Part shown: positions 1-11,960 of the stretch, piece by piece
Numbering within the stretch: position 1 is the stretch's first letter
Layout of the letters: each line of letters starts with the position of its first letter
DNA from: Linepithema humile
Taxonomy: Eukaryota; Arthropoda; Insecta; Hymenoptera; Formicidae
DNA length: 64,000 bases
NCBI RefSeq assembly: GCF_040581485.1
Contig: NC_090128.1
Coordinates: forward strand, 46,096,931 to 46,160,930
Reading direction: 5' to 3'
Translations under genes and position numbers: made by a program
The notes under the pieces: generated by a model
Databases searched by the model: none
What the model saw: the letters and a program-made list of their open reading frames with translations, nothing else
Told to the model about the DNA's origin: nothing

Positions 1-386
1 GCGAGACAAAAGTAATTAAAACTCACGGGGCCGTGTATGCCCGCCGACCATAACCAACCTGTGTGACCTGCGCCGAGCTTGCGCGAAATTGAAATTCCAT
101 TTTAATACGTTTAACAAAACGCGAGAAGATTAAGCGGAAGAATCCCGGAAAATTGATCGGCCGCCCACGGGGACACGCTAAGATCGATAGTCCGTCCCGT
201 CTAATAAACGCGGCCGCGGCATTTATTCCAGCCACTTTTCTGATATTACGGAGATAAATGATCGGTGACGTGGGCGCGGAGGAAGAGGCACCGAGGTGCC
301 CGGATGTTGTCCGAATACGCCGTTGTTTGCACGGGATGCACGCTACACCAGCAAATTGAAAATCTGTTTGGCCGTATACGTTTAAC

Positions 387-388
<2 letters not shown>

Positions 389-425
<37 letters not shown>

Positions 426-448
426 TATATACATATATATATATATAT
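389..448. repeat. (TA)n microsatellite
   Basis: About 60 bp of alternating A and T, interrupted twice by AC. Confidence 0.95.
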
Positions 449-3019
449 TTAAGCTTCGCAAATGTTTTCTAATCCGCGCACACGTGGCGAATAATTAGAC
501 ACGAAATTGCGAGATCCACTCGGTGTCAAAACAATTGGCCGATTATGGATTTTTACAAGTTGCGATTGAGAGAATTTCACAAAATAATTCTAATTATTCT
601 TGTATGTCGTGCGAATGAACGTGACAAACATTAAGATACATTACTGCATTGTTCCATTTATATGTAATAATTCACATTTCCCGACGCGCGTTACATTGCT
701 CGTGCTGGAAACTCGTGATGCCGACGTGATTACGACGGTCGGAAGGCGTGGGCCGCGTGTCGACGTCATTTCCAGCCGGAAGATCGGCGAGATGCCATTG
801 TAAGGGGAACCTCGTCAAAACGGCGGTTGATTTCCGGGAAGATTAATAATCTTCGAATCGAACGACTGCGCAGCCTGTCCGCGAAAATTCTCTCTCTTCT
901 CCTCTCTTTCGCGGCTGAACGAAGTTCAACCGAACTTTATTATAAAACTAATATTTTCCAAGTTCTATGAGGTATTACGATAGTTTTCTGAAAGAGCCTG
1001 CCAGGCGAAATGGTTCGCGGAGCGAAACTTCAATATTCGGCGACCATAACGACACCGACTGATATATTATTTCCTACAACTTCTACTCTCGGGGTTTTGT
1101 CTGCTCCACGGCCGGAAGAAAGGGAAGAAAGCGCGGGGGGGCGGCAGTCAGGCGGCCGAGACGTAAGAGGGAAAAAAAGAAGAAAATGGAAACTTGATTA
1201 AGAATTCCATCCGCTCGTAGTCTCGCGCGAGTATTCTCCTTCCAGAGAACGAGAGAGAACCGCGATGCTCTGCGTTGCGTAGCGAAATAAACGACTGGCG
1301 ATATGAAGATTTAATCATAAAATTGTGCACCAACCGACGCATTTTTTTCCTCTCCAAAGATTATCTAGTAGAGAGAGCCCAGTAACGACTACGGTTCCAT
1401 CGATCAAATTGACTCTGCGCTATTCGTGAAATCGAAACACGATCATGACTACACGATGCATCGCGCAAATTAACCTTTTCAATACGACCGGATCAAAATG
1501 CGAAGTGCTCGCAGTTGGCCGAGATATTGGCTCGCGAATGTGTCGATAACGATCGATAAAAAGTACTTTTATCGAGTTACAGGATCCTATTATACAACAG
1601 GCTATTATTGACTAAATACTGTAAATATCTGATATCTAAAAAAAACAATAGATAGATTTTTATATACAAAAATAATATTTTAAGTTAAGAATCTCAAACT
1701 CGTGCCTGCAAACATACACGAAAATTTAATTATAATAAGCAGGTCGTCTAAAAATGATCCAACTAAGAAAACATAAAAGATTTAAGAGACCATCGATATT
1801 TTCAAAATATATAAAAATTAAAATACACTACACTTGATATTCACACATTCTTTATTCACGTATTCCGCGCATTTTTGCGGCTCGATATTTTCTACTATTT
1901 TTATATTAGAGAATTTATAAAATTCCCTTATTCGTCGAGAAAATTAATGAAAATAATAAAAAAATGAATAAAAAGATTTTAAATGCTTCCAGCAATTTCG
2001 AGCAAAAAATAGCCCTCAAAAATTAGTTGTAATTTTCATTTTAATAAATAACATAAAAAATAGATAAAAAAACCGCATCTTTTTTATTTCCTAGTTTTAA
2101 ATTCTTCCATATATTTTATCTAACCTTAATCTTTCTATATATATTTCTCTTTCCCGTATTCGCAATTTCCATATTCGCAACAGTTTTGCAGAACGTAACC
2201 CCCGCGAATATACATATATGTGGTTGAAGGTTTTACGGTATATTATATTGTTTATATTCTACACAAAATAGCACGCGGGTGAATATATTTTTCCACTTTT
2301 ATACATTTTCTCCCGTATATATATTTTCATTTTTTTCTTTTCTATTACAACAAATATCGCGACTGGTCATTTGGTTTCATGGGTGGGATCGAAGCGTCGT
2401 TCGAAAAATTCGTGGAAAAGGGAATGTAGCAGCGGTGGCAAAGTAGGAGTCGGTCGCGAGGTCAAGGGACCGAGCGGAAGAAGGGACAGAAGAGAGAAGA
2501 TAAGGGAACGGAGAGACGTTGCAGAGAACAAAGGGTGCTTATCGACACCGCGGTTCTTATCCACGGTAATTCCTTTTATTTTATCCGTTTCTTCTTCTCT
2601 GCCTCCTCCTGCGAGAGGACCGGCGGAAACCGGCGCCGCCACCGTACCGGTAAGATAATCAGACCGAGATCTATTCGAGCGTAGACCAAGCTATTTCCGG
2701 GCGTATCCCGAAGGCGCACCGATTTTTTCCCCATTAGAAATGTTTTTCCCCGGGAAAAAGCGACATTAATTCACTTCGGCGTGAGCAATTTGCTCAACTT
2801 CTGCGAGAAAGCGGCAGTAGCATGTCGCGGAAATCAACAGTAAAGTTTAGTGACTGACGTCACGGCGTAACTTCTAAATGACATTACGAAAAGAGAAGTC
2901 CCCGGTTGTTAAATCGATTGAGTTAATTTTTCACTTTTAATCTTTGCGTCTTCGTGTATAAGCTCGCGACGGCGACAATAAAGCCAGAGAGGCGTCAATT
3001 TAGTGTGTCGATTTTTTTC

Positions 3020-3038
3020 GGGGGGGGGGGGGGGGGGG
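3020..3038. repeat. 19-G homopolymer
   Basis: An unbroken G run 133 bp from the FN3 exon. It reads as C in the sense of that gene, inside the intron just after its donor. Its length may be inexact because homopolymers assemble poorly. Confidence 0.9.
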
Positions 3039-3164
3039 TTTCTTTTCCCCCCTCAAAGAAATCACTTTGTAATACAGATTTCGAAATTATCGGAGCAAAA
3101 TTCAAAGCACATCGAAGTTAGTTTGTGCAAGAGAGTGCTTTTTTTCCGAGTTTATATTTAATGG

Positions 3165-3170
3165 ACTTAC
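3165..3170 (-). other. splice donor of the FN3 exon
   Basis: The plus-strand bases acttac read gtaagt on the minus strand, directly after the exon's last two bases (CG of a split Arg codon). This is a full consensus donor and fixes the exon's 3' end. Confidence 0.75.
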
Positions 3171-3294
3171 CGGGTGTAGATGACGTACTGCGTAATTGGA
3201 GTATTGTGGGAATTAACACCAGGTGCCCACGATATATTCACAGCCTTGGACGTGTAATTTATGACGAGTGGTCGTTCCGGTGGATCGGGCACAT
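3171..3294 (-). CDS. internal exon, first half of a fibronectin type III domain (cell-surface/adhesion protein)
   Basis: The minus strand reads tttcag before the exon and gtaagt after it. The 124 nt start with the last two bases of a codon and end with the first two, so the exon enters and leaves mid-codon. With the first split codon taken as Asp, residue 1 starts a DVPDPPERP linker. Trp at residue 23 and Tyr at residue 37 sit where the FN3 B and C strands carry their conserved aromatics. Two N-glycosylation sequons (Asn13-Tyr-Thr, Asn20-Ile-Ser) suggest an extracellular location. The exon stops just after the C strand, so the second half of the domain is on another exon, which I cannot find at lower coordinates. 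A DVPDPP linker is common where an FN3 domain follows an Ig domain. Sidekick, Dscam, contactin/neuroglian, roundabout, fipi and borderless types are all possible, so I assign no symbol. The domain call is fairly sure; the gene is not identified. Confidence 0.78.
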
Positions 3295-3308
3295 CTGAAA
3301 ACAAGTTT
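3295..3308 (-). other. splice acceptor and pyrimidine tract of the FN3 exon
   Basis: On the minus strand this reads as a T-rich tract, cttgttttcag, immediately before the exon. It fixes the exon's 5' end and requires the upstream exon to finish with one base of a split codon. That base would be G if the residue is Asp, as the DVPDPP linker suggests. Confidence 0.7.
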
Positions 3309-4479
3309 TATCATTTGTATTAAAGGTCTGGCAATTTGTAATTATAAAAATTTGTCGCGCATTCAATAATTTCATCGCAAAACTAGGTAAATTTTCATGA
3401 ATTCTGACTAAACAAGTATGTTGTACATAGTGTGCTGCAAGTACTTAGGGAAGATATTATTTTCAAGTAGTTACAGCAGCTGTATGTACAGGCGCGACGC
3501 GTCTGCAGTACAACGCTAACTCGTTTTAGTTCCTTAAGCTGAAATTTATTTTGTCCAAAGTTGGAGTCACGTAGTTGATATTTCTTACGGGAATTTGCAT
3601 CGATATTGACGCGAAACGCAAACACGTAACAGCCCTTACACAGATTCTTATGATATCTATATTTTCGAAGCAATCTTCTTGTCACGGAATAGAAACGGAA
3701 TAGAAACGCTTGAAATGTTTCGTTGATCGTGTCGACAGCTCTCTGGTCGTGTTACACTTTTAGCGTGCCGTTTAAATATTAAATCGTTGTGTGTATTGTT
3801 TGCATTACATAATCAGATTAAGCGCAGTAAAATTTGTTATTAAGTATTATTATCGAATCAATTCAATGTAGAAAATAAATTACGATCAATTATACATTAT
3901 GCGCATAACTTACATTTAAATAACTTAATAAATAAATGTTAATTTATATTTAAATTGAGATTTGAATAAATATGAAATGAAGACTTAGATGGAACTAAAT
4001 TATTGAAATATTCAACTGGATCGCCATGTTCAATTCAGATATAAAGGGAGTCTGAGGCAATAATTTCATAAACCGACTCAACGTATAACAAACAAGCCTC
4101 TTTTAAACGATGCACGAGATGCTATGTAATCACGAAAGTGTGTTCCATTTGATCAGCTTTCGTCCGTTTTGACGATTCGATAATTAAGCTCCGGATTCAA
4201 CTTTTCTTTTCAAAAAAAAGTCGACTGTGAAATAGTTTTGTACTTTCATATTTTCATTAGGAATAAAGTTAGTCGCGGAATTATTGTAAATGCGAAAGAA
4301 ACTTTTTCAAACGATTGAGTTATTATTTAAGCCTTTTTTATTTTTTAACGAGTAACGTTATGCTGATTAAGTATCACAGATGTCGCAGAAATGAATCCAA
4401 ATAAATTAAATTTCAGCTAATTAAAAATAAAAAATTAAATGCAGAATTTAACTTGTAGATTCCATGAGAGATTTACAGT

Positions 4480-4530
4480 TCTCTTTCTCTCTCTCTCTCT
4501 TTCTCCCCCCCCCTCCCCCCTCTCTCTTTT
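4480..4530. repeat. CT-rich pyrimidine tract
   Basis: Mixed (CT)n and C runs with no purines for about 50 bp. Confidence 0.9.
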
Positions 4531-4825
4531 ATTTTAACGCGTACGTAACGTTTCTGCATTTGCGTTGTAAACATGACACGATCTACAGCGCGGAGAGATA
4601 CAACTGGCTAGTATTTTCGCGAAACTCTTCTCGCCGAAGTGACTCGCGGGACAGGAACACCGATCACGCTCTCTGCGGCCGCCGCATCGGATAAGGCTAG
4701 AGCGTTTAATATGCACTGGCGTGCGGCGCTGCGAGATATAACATTGCGCGCACGTTGCATAAGATCATAAATGAGAGCAGGGACCTCTAACCTCTCAGAG
4801 GATGGAGTCGTCATCCTTTTCTGAC

Positions 4826-4830
<5 letters not shown>

Positions 4831-4870
<40 letters not shown>
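4831..4870. repeat. (TC)20 microsatellite
   Basis: Uninterrupted TC dinucleotides. They account for the Ser-Leu and Arg-Glu repeats in overlapping frames. Confidence 0.95.
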
Positions 4871-4873
<3 letters not shown>

Positions 4874-5100
4874 CCGCGCGCTTCACCGTCGCTGCGTGCG
4901 GCTGCGCTGTTTATGTCGGCTGTTACCGCGCGCCGTGACACCCGCGCGAGAAAAATTTCGAACACAGAAACACATCTTCTCGTGATCCTCGATTTATATG
5001 AATACCGCATAGAAACCGCGTCCGACGCGGTATTAAGTATTTAATACAGCGACTGGAAAAGTTACGAAATGTTTGCGCGACGTCTATATCCGCCGCTGAA

Positions 5101-5371
5101 TTTATGTGATTAAACGTAATTAAATGCGCACTTGTCTGTGCGATTAATATTTGCTTTGTATAGTTCAATACGGCGCGTGATGTAACAGAAAAGTCACAGC
5201 GGGGGATATTTTAATTCGCCGTTCATTTCGTTGCATTACCTTACGTGATTTTTATGTGATTAAATGTATGCACTTATCTGTGCAATTAATATTCGCCAAA
5301 TTTATTCGCACTGTGCCAGTTGATACGATTTTTACGTGATTAAATGTGCATTTGTCTACACAATTTATGCC
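5101..5371. repeat. three-copy AT-rich short repeat
   Basis: Copies at 5101-5154, 5249-5297 and 5329-5371 share the order TTTAYGTGATTAAAYGT, GCACTTRTCTGTGC-like and ATTAATATTYGC. The third copy is the most diverged. Spacing is irregular (about 148 then 80 bp), so it is not a simple microsatellite. Confidence 0.75.
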
Positions 5372-8300
5372 TGTACCGCGTCGTTCGGTGATAATCTCGG
5401 TAATATTAAATTAATTAATTCTGTCCATCACACAGGAGTCCATTATCGTATTTTCTTTACCGTAATGAAATACTGGCAACGTTATATCTCGCAAGTCGCG
5501 TAAATACATAAGAACCGTAATAAACATCAACGGACTGTAAGAGCCTCGACGAACACGGGCGCGCATTACTTACGCTTATTGTTTTTCTTCATGAAAAGCT
5601 ACGCGCAGGCGTCTTACAATTAATAAAGGCTCGTTATATTAGACTCTTGAATAAACCGTACTTTTTATAATGTTACCTCGTTTGCAATCCGCGTACTGGC
5701 GCGTATTTACTTGTATTCCGCGCGCAGAGATACACTGGAAGAAAATTCAAAGGCGTGGAAGTGGAATAAATGAAATTTTCCCGGAACGCACAGAGGGAGA
5801 GAGAGAGAAAGAGAGAGCGCGCGCGAGCCGCCGTTCGCGTACCTTTATTAATTTCACATAACGTTTTCGATCGGTAAACGAGAAAAAGAATGCCGGAGCA
5901 TTACGCGCGTCTTGAGTGGATAGCGAGTTTTTCTTTGCTCAACTGAAGCAGTACGTGAAACAAACCAGGTCTTCATCGTGCCAAGAGAAAATATTTCTCT
6001 TCGCAGTTATTTGTCTTTTTTTTCACATAATTGACCGACACATCCACGTTACACTTGTATTTTAAGTATTTCTTTTAACTTAGAAACGTTAACTTTCTCT
6101 CTACAATTGTTCATAACGATTCTAAAATATATATCTTATAAAAATGGCTCAAATAGATTTATTTATAATCTAAATATTATTATATATTTGAAACGGAAAT
6201 TACAAATTGTGAAAAAGTGTTTCTTAAAAAACAAAATTATTATGACAAATTTGAAATCTATACGTCGCGAGACGTACTAATATTCAGATGATCGATTGAA
6301 ATTCACAGGTTACCGTAGCAATTCCGCCTTTCACTTCATCTCAAAACTGACTAGTGGAAAATGTCAGAGAGGGAAGAATGTCTATATTCCTACATATATC
6401 ACAAGAAGGAAATCCAATAGAAGCATATACGTCTTAGCAACGTATAAGTAGCATTCCAAGATTTTAATATAATAGCATCTATTTATGCAAAATTTTTACG
6501 TTTTCCTCAAGCTTCGCATTGCGTAAATACAAGTGAATATAAATGGCTCAATTTACCCTTGATAATTCAGTTCATAAACTTTATGAGTATGGACGAGAAA
6601 TTATTTATATCACGAAAGTTTTATTCCTGTTTCTTCTTATTAGATTTTTAAATAATCGCCGAAAATAAACATTTCATCTTTTCAGCACGCAGGATATATA
6701 CGCACGCGGTAATTGCGGTAAAGAATTATTAAATTATTCGTATAATTAACCGATGACAATTTTGCAGAATACGTAATTTTCTGAGAGAGTGATTGTAGCT
6801 TTATCAGAAGCTAAATTCTCGAACAGCTGAAATATTAAATTGTGCGAAGATACTGAACTGCGTGGCGATTACCTTCGATCATTTTCCATTTTAACGAACA
6901 AGCATGCGCGATATTCAATAAAGAAAAATTAAAATCAATGGCGAGTCTTTGCGCTGCCTTTCGCCAAGAAGTGGAGGTTACGGGAACTTTACCTTCGATC
7001 GCCAATTAATTCTATACCATTTAAACAGGGTACGCCGCTGCATCGCACCAGCTTCCACCCCCGTTCTCTCTACCGCGTGTTGTGGCCTTTCATTAATAAT
7101 TCATGCGTTTCGCTTTACGGGGTCAACAGTAGACGTTTCTTTATTCGTGCTGCAAGTTAAGCGCGTTGCGTCGCGGCACAAAGCCACCGACAGACGTGAG
7201 GCAAAATCGGGCTGGCCGTGCGAACGTTACGAGCCTCGTTATACAGATTCCTACAATTTAGCTTTTTGCAATATTCAAGCGACTCCGCGGAGAGTAAAGC
7301 GTTTATAAATACTGTAGAATGTTTAAATAGGCTTTTGGTTATTATTTCGTGCAAGAACCACACCCTGTGCGAAGCAACAAATTGGCCGTCGCCTTTTAAC
7401 CGATTACGAGTAATTAACCGATAAAACAACAATATCGAACCTGACGAAACATCTCTTGCTAGCTTACGTCGGACGGATGAAACTCGACTAAAATTATTTG
7501 GACGGGCTATATCTCGGTGAAAATATACGATATATATTTTTTTACATTAAATCTGTATCTAACAAGTGTAAACCGAAATATGCAAAACAGGTACGCGAGC
7601 TGACTAATTAAATTTTAACGTAACGAGTTAAAACTCCCGTGAATTTACGGGGCAGTTTTTCTAAGTTAGAAACTAGGCGGGCCCCGCAATAAAATTAATT
7701 GTTCAAACTATTTCCGTTACGGAGGCGAAGTGACCGATACGGCAGGTCCGGTGTATGCATGTGTATTAGTAAGCGCATACCGGGATAACCGCGCGTATGC
7801 GCCGAAGGATGCTGCGTCGTCCCTTACGGTAGGTGGAATATAAATTCCTACGAGCGCGTTTACCGGAATTTACGAGCGTCATTTTAAGAACTGTTTTGCC
7901 TTGCTCAACCATATGGCTCTCACGTAAATATCTCACACCCCGTTTCTCGGTTAAAACTCAGTACTCAAGCATTAACCGTACTGTCCTTTTCTTTCTTTCT
8001 CTCCCCCTCCTGCCCCTCTCTGTCCATCCGTGACGCGTAAGTTTCCCTTTCGCCGACGTCATCAGCATAATTAGTACTCTAGTTAATTGCAATAAGATTG
8101 ACGTGACTCGGCCTAATTAGATTTATCTTCTTCTTTTTTTTCTTAAAAGGCGTGTCACGGCGACGCGCGAATTTGCGCGTGCAACTGATAAATGATAGCT
8201 CTATTAGCAACTCTAATGGCATTAGAATTGATGAAAACTTAAAAAATTACTGCGGTTCTCGGATATTGCTTTAAATTTACACGGACGTTTTGCCGTATAT

Positions 8301-9210
8301 TTCGTAGAAAGAGAAAAAAGTTTCTGCTAAATAAAACAATACTTTGGACAATAAACAGTAGAAAACTCGTTTTATACTATGAGAAAGATGTGTTACACAC
8401 TGCGTGTATAAAGTATATATGCTTTTCCAAAAATATTTGCAAAACAGTTTGATTAACATAGAAAATTCCATTTTATTTAGCTCCGGAATATCAATTTTTT
8501 CATAACTAGACACACACAAGCGCTACACGCGAGAATTGAATATTTTCTATAAAACACAAAAATAATAAAAAAATACCTGCACTAATCTTCCCAAAATATG
8601 ACCTATCAAAGTATATAACTTTCGCAATGATAGCCGCTCGATAGCACAAAGTAACGCACAACGAGATAATCAATCGGCGTCGCGGAAAAGCGACAACAAT
8701 TAATGCGAGTATCGATTTTACACGCCTTTTTAAAGATAGAATTATTTATAGTATAAATAAATATGAGAGAAAAATTAAAAAACGCATCGAGGTAATTTAT
8801 TATCTGATTTCAGATGATCAATTGAAATATGTTAAATTATCACATCCACTCCATTTCGGGATCAACTAAATAATAGAAGTTGTCATAAATGGAAAATTAC
8901 TTCCACTAGATGTAGAAGGAATGGACACACATATATATTTTAGAATAGATTTAAAACTTCGTTTCGAAATTAGAAACCCATTAATTTATCCGTAAAGGAC
9001 GACAGAACAGATCCACTCATAATATTCAAATGAAATGTGGAAATTAGAATTGGCTACTGCCCGCTAAAAACAGAACGCTTGTTTACACACGCGCCATATT
9101 TATGCATGGATAGTTGCACACGCAGAAAAGTCAGCGCAATCGATTGCAAATAGACGATGCTATTCCCGAGATTCGACATCATTCGCCGTGGAATATGCAT
9201 GCGCGATCCC

Positions 9211-9267
9211 CGTCTCGTCCCGTCCCGTCCCGTCCCGTCCCATCCCGTCCCGGCGCGTCGCGTCGCG
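9211..9267. repeat. (CGTCC)n pentanucleotide array grading into CGTCG
   Basis: Five or more CGTCC units with one CATCC variant, then GCGTCGCGTCGCG. Overlapping frames read Arg-Pro-Val-Pro-Ser or Gly-Arg-Asp repeats that are artefacts of the array. Confidence 0.9.
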
Positions 9268-9660
9268 ACAATCGTCGATATTTTCCCTGCGCGGCCGACA
9301 CGTCTCCGTCGTTAGTCGAAGAATGGGATTACGGGGCTTGCGCGAAGGCGCGGGCAAAGTGAAAAATCGCAAAGTGTCCCGGCGAAATTGGCTCATAGTC
9401 CATTCCTAGACTTAGGTGTTGCCGTCGTCGTCGAGATATCGATTCGATCCAGGGTGGATTTGCGTGGTCCTTTGTGTGAAAAGGGCGGACCCAGGTGCCC
9501 GGGCCGACGAGCCGTAATAGGCAGTTTCCACGGAGTGCGTTTGGAAACACTGAACACCCCCCCGCCCCTCCCGAAGGTAAAAGGGTTTCCCTTCGTCTTC
9601 CTTCGTTTTTATCCATTTTTACCTCTCCGCTTCCGGCCGTCAGCTTTTCTTTACATACGT

Positions 9661-9699
9661 ACATGTGTATATATATATATATATGTATGTATACATACA
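9661..9699. repeat. TA/TG-rich microsatellite
   Basis: An alternating TA core flanked by TGTA and ATAC units. Confidence 0.85.
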
Positions 9700-10327
9700 A
9701 GAGTCTGTATGCGAAAGAGGACATTCGCGTTTTAGGTACATACCTGTCGTAGATATGTACGGCCGTCGGGCCTTCTGTACATTTAGTGCATTTATATATG
9801 TATACACGTATATGTATGTACCGTCAGTATGTACATCTCCTCCGTGCTATATCCAGCGAAATAATTCGTAATGCAATGGCAGAAATAAAAAAAAAAAAGT
9901 ATTTCGTATAAAAGTTGCACGGTTTAAAGGGTCGTACGACACAGAGTGTGCTGCGAGTCCTTGTCGCGTGAATTTGCCTTCCGCGAAAAATTTCCATACG
10001 CGCGGCTACATTACGGCTTTTTAAGTGAAACGTCCAATTCCCGCTTCCGCTTATTTTCCGCCCTTCCAGGACACTGTAATTCTTCCCATTTTGCCGATCG
10101 TAAGTATCGCGTGAAACGCGCGAGTTTCTTCGCGCGGGACGGCCGCGCCATTGTCGCTCTTTATTCGGAATTTTCTCGGAATTAGACGCGCGAAAGTGAG
10201 AATCGTATAACATCTCGCCGCGCGTGAGCGCGTATTCGAGTGCAAGACACCCCCACTTCGCGCCGAAAATTGCCTGAATAACTTCATCATGATCGCACTG
10301 TTGAAATTGCATATAATCGCGCTCACG

Positions 10328-10356
10328 CAGCAGCGGCGGCGGCGGCGGCGGCGGCG
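10328..10356. repeat. (GGC)n trinucleotide array
   Basis: CAGCAG followed by about eight GGC units. It encodes an Arg run on the minus strand in an otherwise unconvincing frame. Confidence 0.9.
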
Positions 10357-11599
10357 ATCGCGCTCAAAATGCAAAAGCAATGTCCATAGGTTGTTATGAT
10401 GTTTACCTATAAATGCGCCATAGTACATTGGCAACTTGATATTTCCCATGGGCGAACGGGTTTACATGCCGCGTTTGCGTTAATCACGCCTCGTGTTACT
10501 CGCAACGAATAACGTAATATAACCTGATGTAACAAATAACGCGATGTAACGTTTTAATCAAATCAAACGATATTGAACTCGCCATTAATACGCTGAAAAC
10601 TTCGAAAGCCCGGGCCGGATAAACATCTATTTCTAAATCCACTCAGATTACATACCTATCGTACCTGCCATTCATTTTATATCTGTTACAATTCAACTGA
10701 ACCCAATCTTGCAATCCTTGATATCGTTCCCCTTTTTAATTTCCATTATTGACTATCACAATTGACTATCTGTCACCGATCCGTATATAGATCAACCCAG
10801 GTTTATCACCGTTTGCCCGAGCGAGCTCTCTTGTCATGTATAACGCAACGCGGTATTCGATTCGGGCGCGTTATTTATTTCGAATTTTCGCTGCGGTTTC
10901 TGGCGCGGAAACAGTCGCCGCTTTTGCTAACTGGCCGGGCTAAAATGCGGCTTCGTCACGAAGAGAGAGAGAGGGAATAAAGTGTATAAAAATTGAAAAG
11001 GGCAGTGCTCTTTGCGAACCGTCGGCGCGACACGCCGACTGTATATTTCCCATCAAAAACAGTGTTGGCGAATTAGTGCGTGTACGCTGTCTACTTGGGC
11101 AACCAATGCGAGCGGTATAACTGCACATGTCGAAAATGTGCAAGTTGCGTCGTCGCGAAAAAACTTTTGCTCTCGTCTCCCTCTCGCAACACACACACAC
11201 ACAGACACTCAAAAAAATGATCTTGCAATAATAGCTAAAATTTTCTAGGTGTAAAAAATTAACTAAAACAGATAAATGATTAGCAACTGTTGTGATATTG
11301 CATATGTAATTACTTAATCAGTTTAGATGACAGAAACAGAATATATATCTGTATTGTTTGTGAACTTTAAAAAGAAAGTTTCTCTAAAGCGCCTATCTAT
11401 ATAAGATCAATCACGTGTTAGATCATGCAATGAATAACATTTAGCAATGGTACCTAAATTTTTCAGAAATTATTGCTAGAACATTACTGCTATAAATTCT
11501 GTATGTGACAAACAATGTTTTCACAGATACAAAAAATAGCGATACATTCTTGTTGCGATATCTAGAAATCTAACTACATCAGCGAAATATTTTTTTGAG

Positions 11600-11601
<2 letters not shown>

Positions 11602-11645
<44 letters not shown>
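11602..11645. repeat. (GA)22 microsatellite
   Basis: Uninterrupted GA array ending about 165 bp before the TATA-like box at 11812. Confidence 0.95.
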
Positions 11646-11650
<5 letters not shown>

Positions 11651-11811
11651 TTTCACATGGGGAAACGATGACCAGCGGGGCTTCCCCCGTAACCTGGCAG
11701 AATTTTAACTCGACACACGGTGAATTTGAAATTTCGTGAGAGAAGGAAGGCACTGCGATTGGATGCTGCTTGCCGACCGCTCTCGCGTGAAGCCGGACGG
11801 AATTAATCGAA

Positions 11812-11818
11812 TATAAAA
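11812..11818 (+). promoter_or_regulatory. possible TATA box upstream of the BTB-like exon
   Basis: TATAAAA lies in a locally GC-balanced stretch, with attgg (inverted CCAAT) at 11758-11762. A start about 30 bp downstream would leave roughly 80 nt of 5' UTR before the ATG at 11922. No clear initiator motif is visible, and TATA-like strings are common in AT-rich DNA. Confidence 0.2.
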
Positions 11819-11921
11819 CACGGCATTAAGGAGCGATCGAAGAAGACGCCTCTCTACCCCGTGTCCTGAAATTCTCTCCCGTTATCGGCAGGTTCTTCGA
11901 TATTCGAGTGTAAATTCGGAT

Positions 11922-11960
11922 ATGTCTTCGTTCGCGCTTTACCGCTGGAATTCTCATCAA
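11922..11960 (+). CDS. candidate first coding exon, BTB/POZ-protein-like N-terminus
   Basis: An ATG with G at -3 opens 13 codons, MSSFALYRWNSHQ, followed at once by gtaagt as a phase-0 donor. Insect BTB/POZ transcription factors of the tramtrack/lola/pipsqueak group typically begin with a short leader and a motif like FCLRWNNHQ, just before the BTB fold. Here R-W-N-x-H-Q is kept, but the residues before it (ALY) fit poorly. TATAAAA lies about 104 bp before the ATG and an inverted CCAAT (attgg) about 50 bp further up. No exon with a BTB core (for example VDVTL or AHKxVLSACS) was recognised downstream. It could be a true first exon with its partner outside the window, a decayed copy, or chance. 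Confidence 0.28.

Larger units (their letters stand above)
1..3164. other. probable intron on the 3' side of the FN3 exon
   Basis: No exon could be recognised. In particular, no minus-strand segment encodes the missing second half of the FN3 domain. The stretch holds a (TA)n array at 389-448, a strongly AT-rich block at about 1560-2360, a purine-rich block at 2380-2530 that opens frames on both strands without protein-like content, and a 19-G run at 3020-3038. Confidence 0.6.
3295..9200. other. non-coding, probable intron or intergenic sequence
   Basis: No convincing exon. It contains pyrimidine tracts (4480-4530, 4831-4870), a three-copy repeat (5101-5371), a purine-rich tract near 5790-5820 and AT-rich stretches at 3750-4450, 6040-6250 and 8550-9000. 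The open frames at 6949-7308 and 7157-7432 overlap on opposite strands and show no recognisable domain. Confidence 0.6.
9268..11601. other. non-coding, CpG-rich then AT-rich
   Basis: Open frames such as 9329-9724 and 9824-10312 (both minus) occur on CpG-rich sequence and overlap frames on the other strand. No domain was recognised. A TA/TG-rich array lies at 9661-9699 and a GGC array at 10328-10356. Confidence 0.55.

Noticed and set aside
4608..5010. Frames with Arg-Glu or Ser-Leu repeats
   Set aside because: They are direct translations of the (TC)n array at 4831-4870. The same holds for frames near 13344-13712, 30637-30882, 33090-33462 and 54726-54998.
6280..8970. Possible dispersed copies sharing TTCAGATGATCRATTGAAAT at 6282 and 8811
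   Set aside because: Only about 20 bp match. The flanks do not align convincingly, so a repeat family is not supported.
9824..10312. 162-codon minus frame
   Set aside because: It spans the TATA/CpG-rich area without a domain, and another frame overlaps it on the plus strand. Composition looks random.
10400..10449. Minus-strand ATG frame MGNIKLPMYYGAFI before gtaaac
   Set aside because: The phase would fit the FN3 exon, but the residues do not resemble an Ig or FN3 end and the donor is weak.
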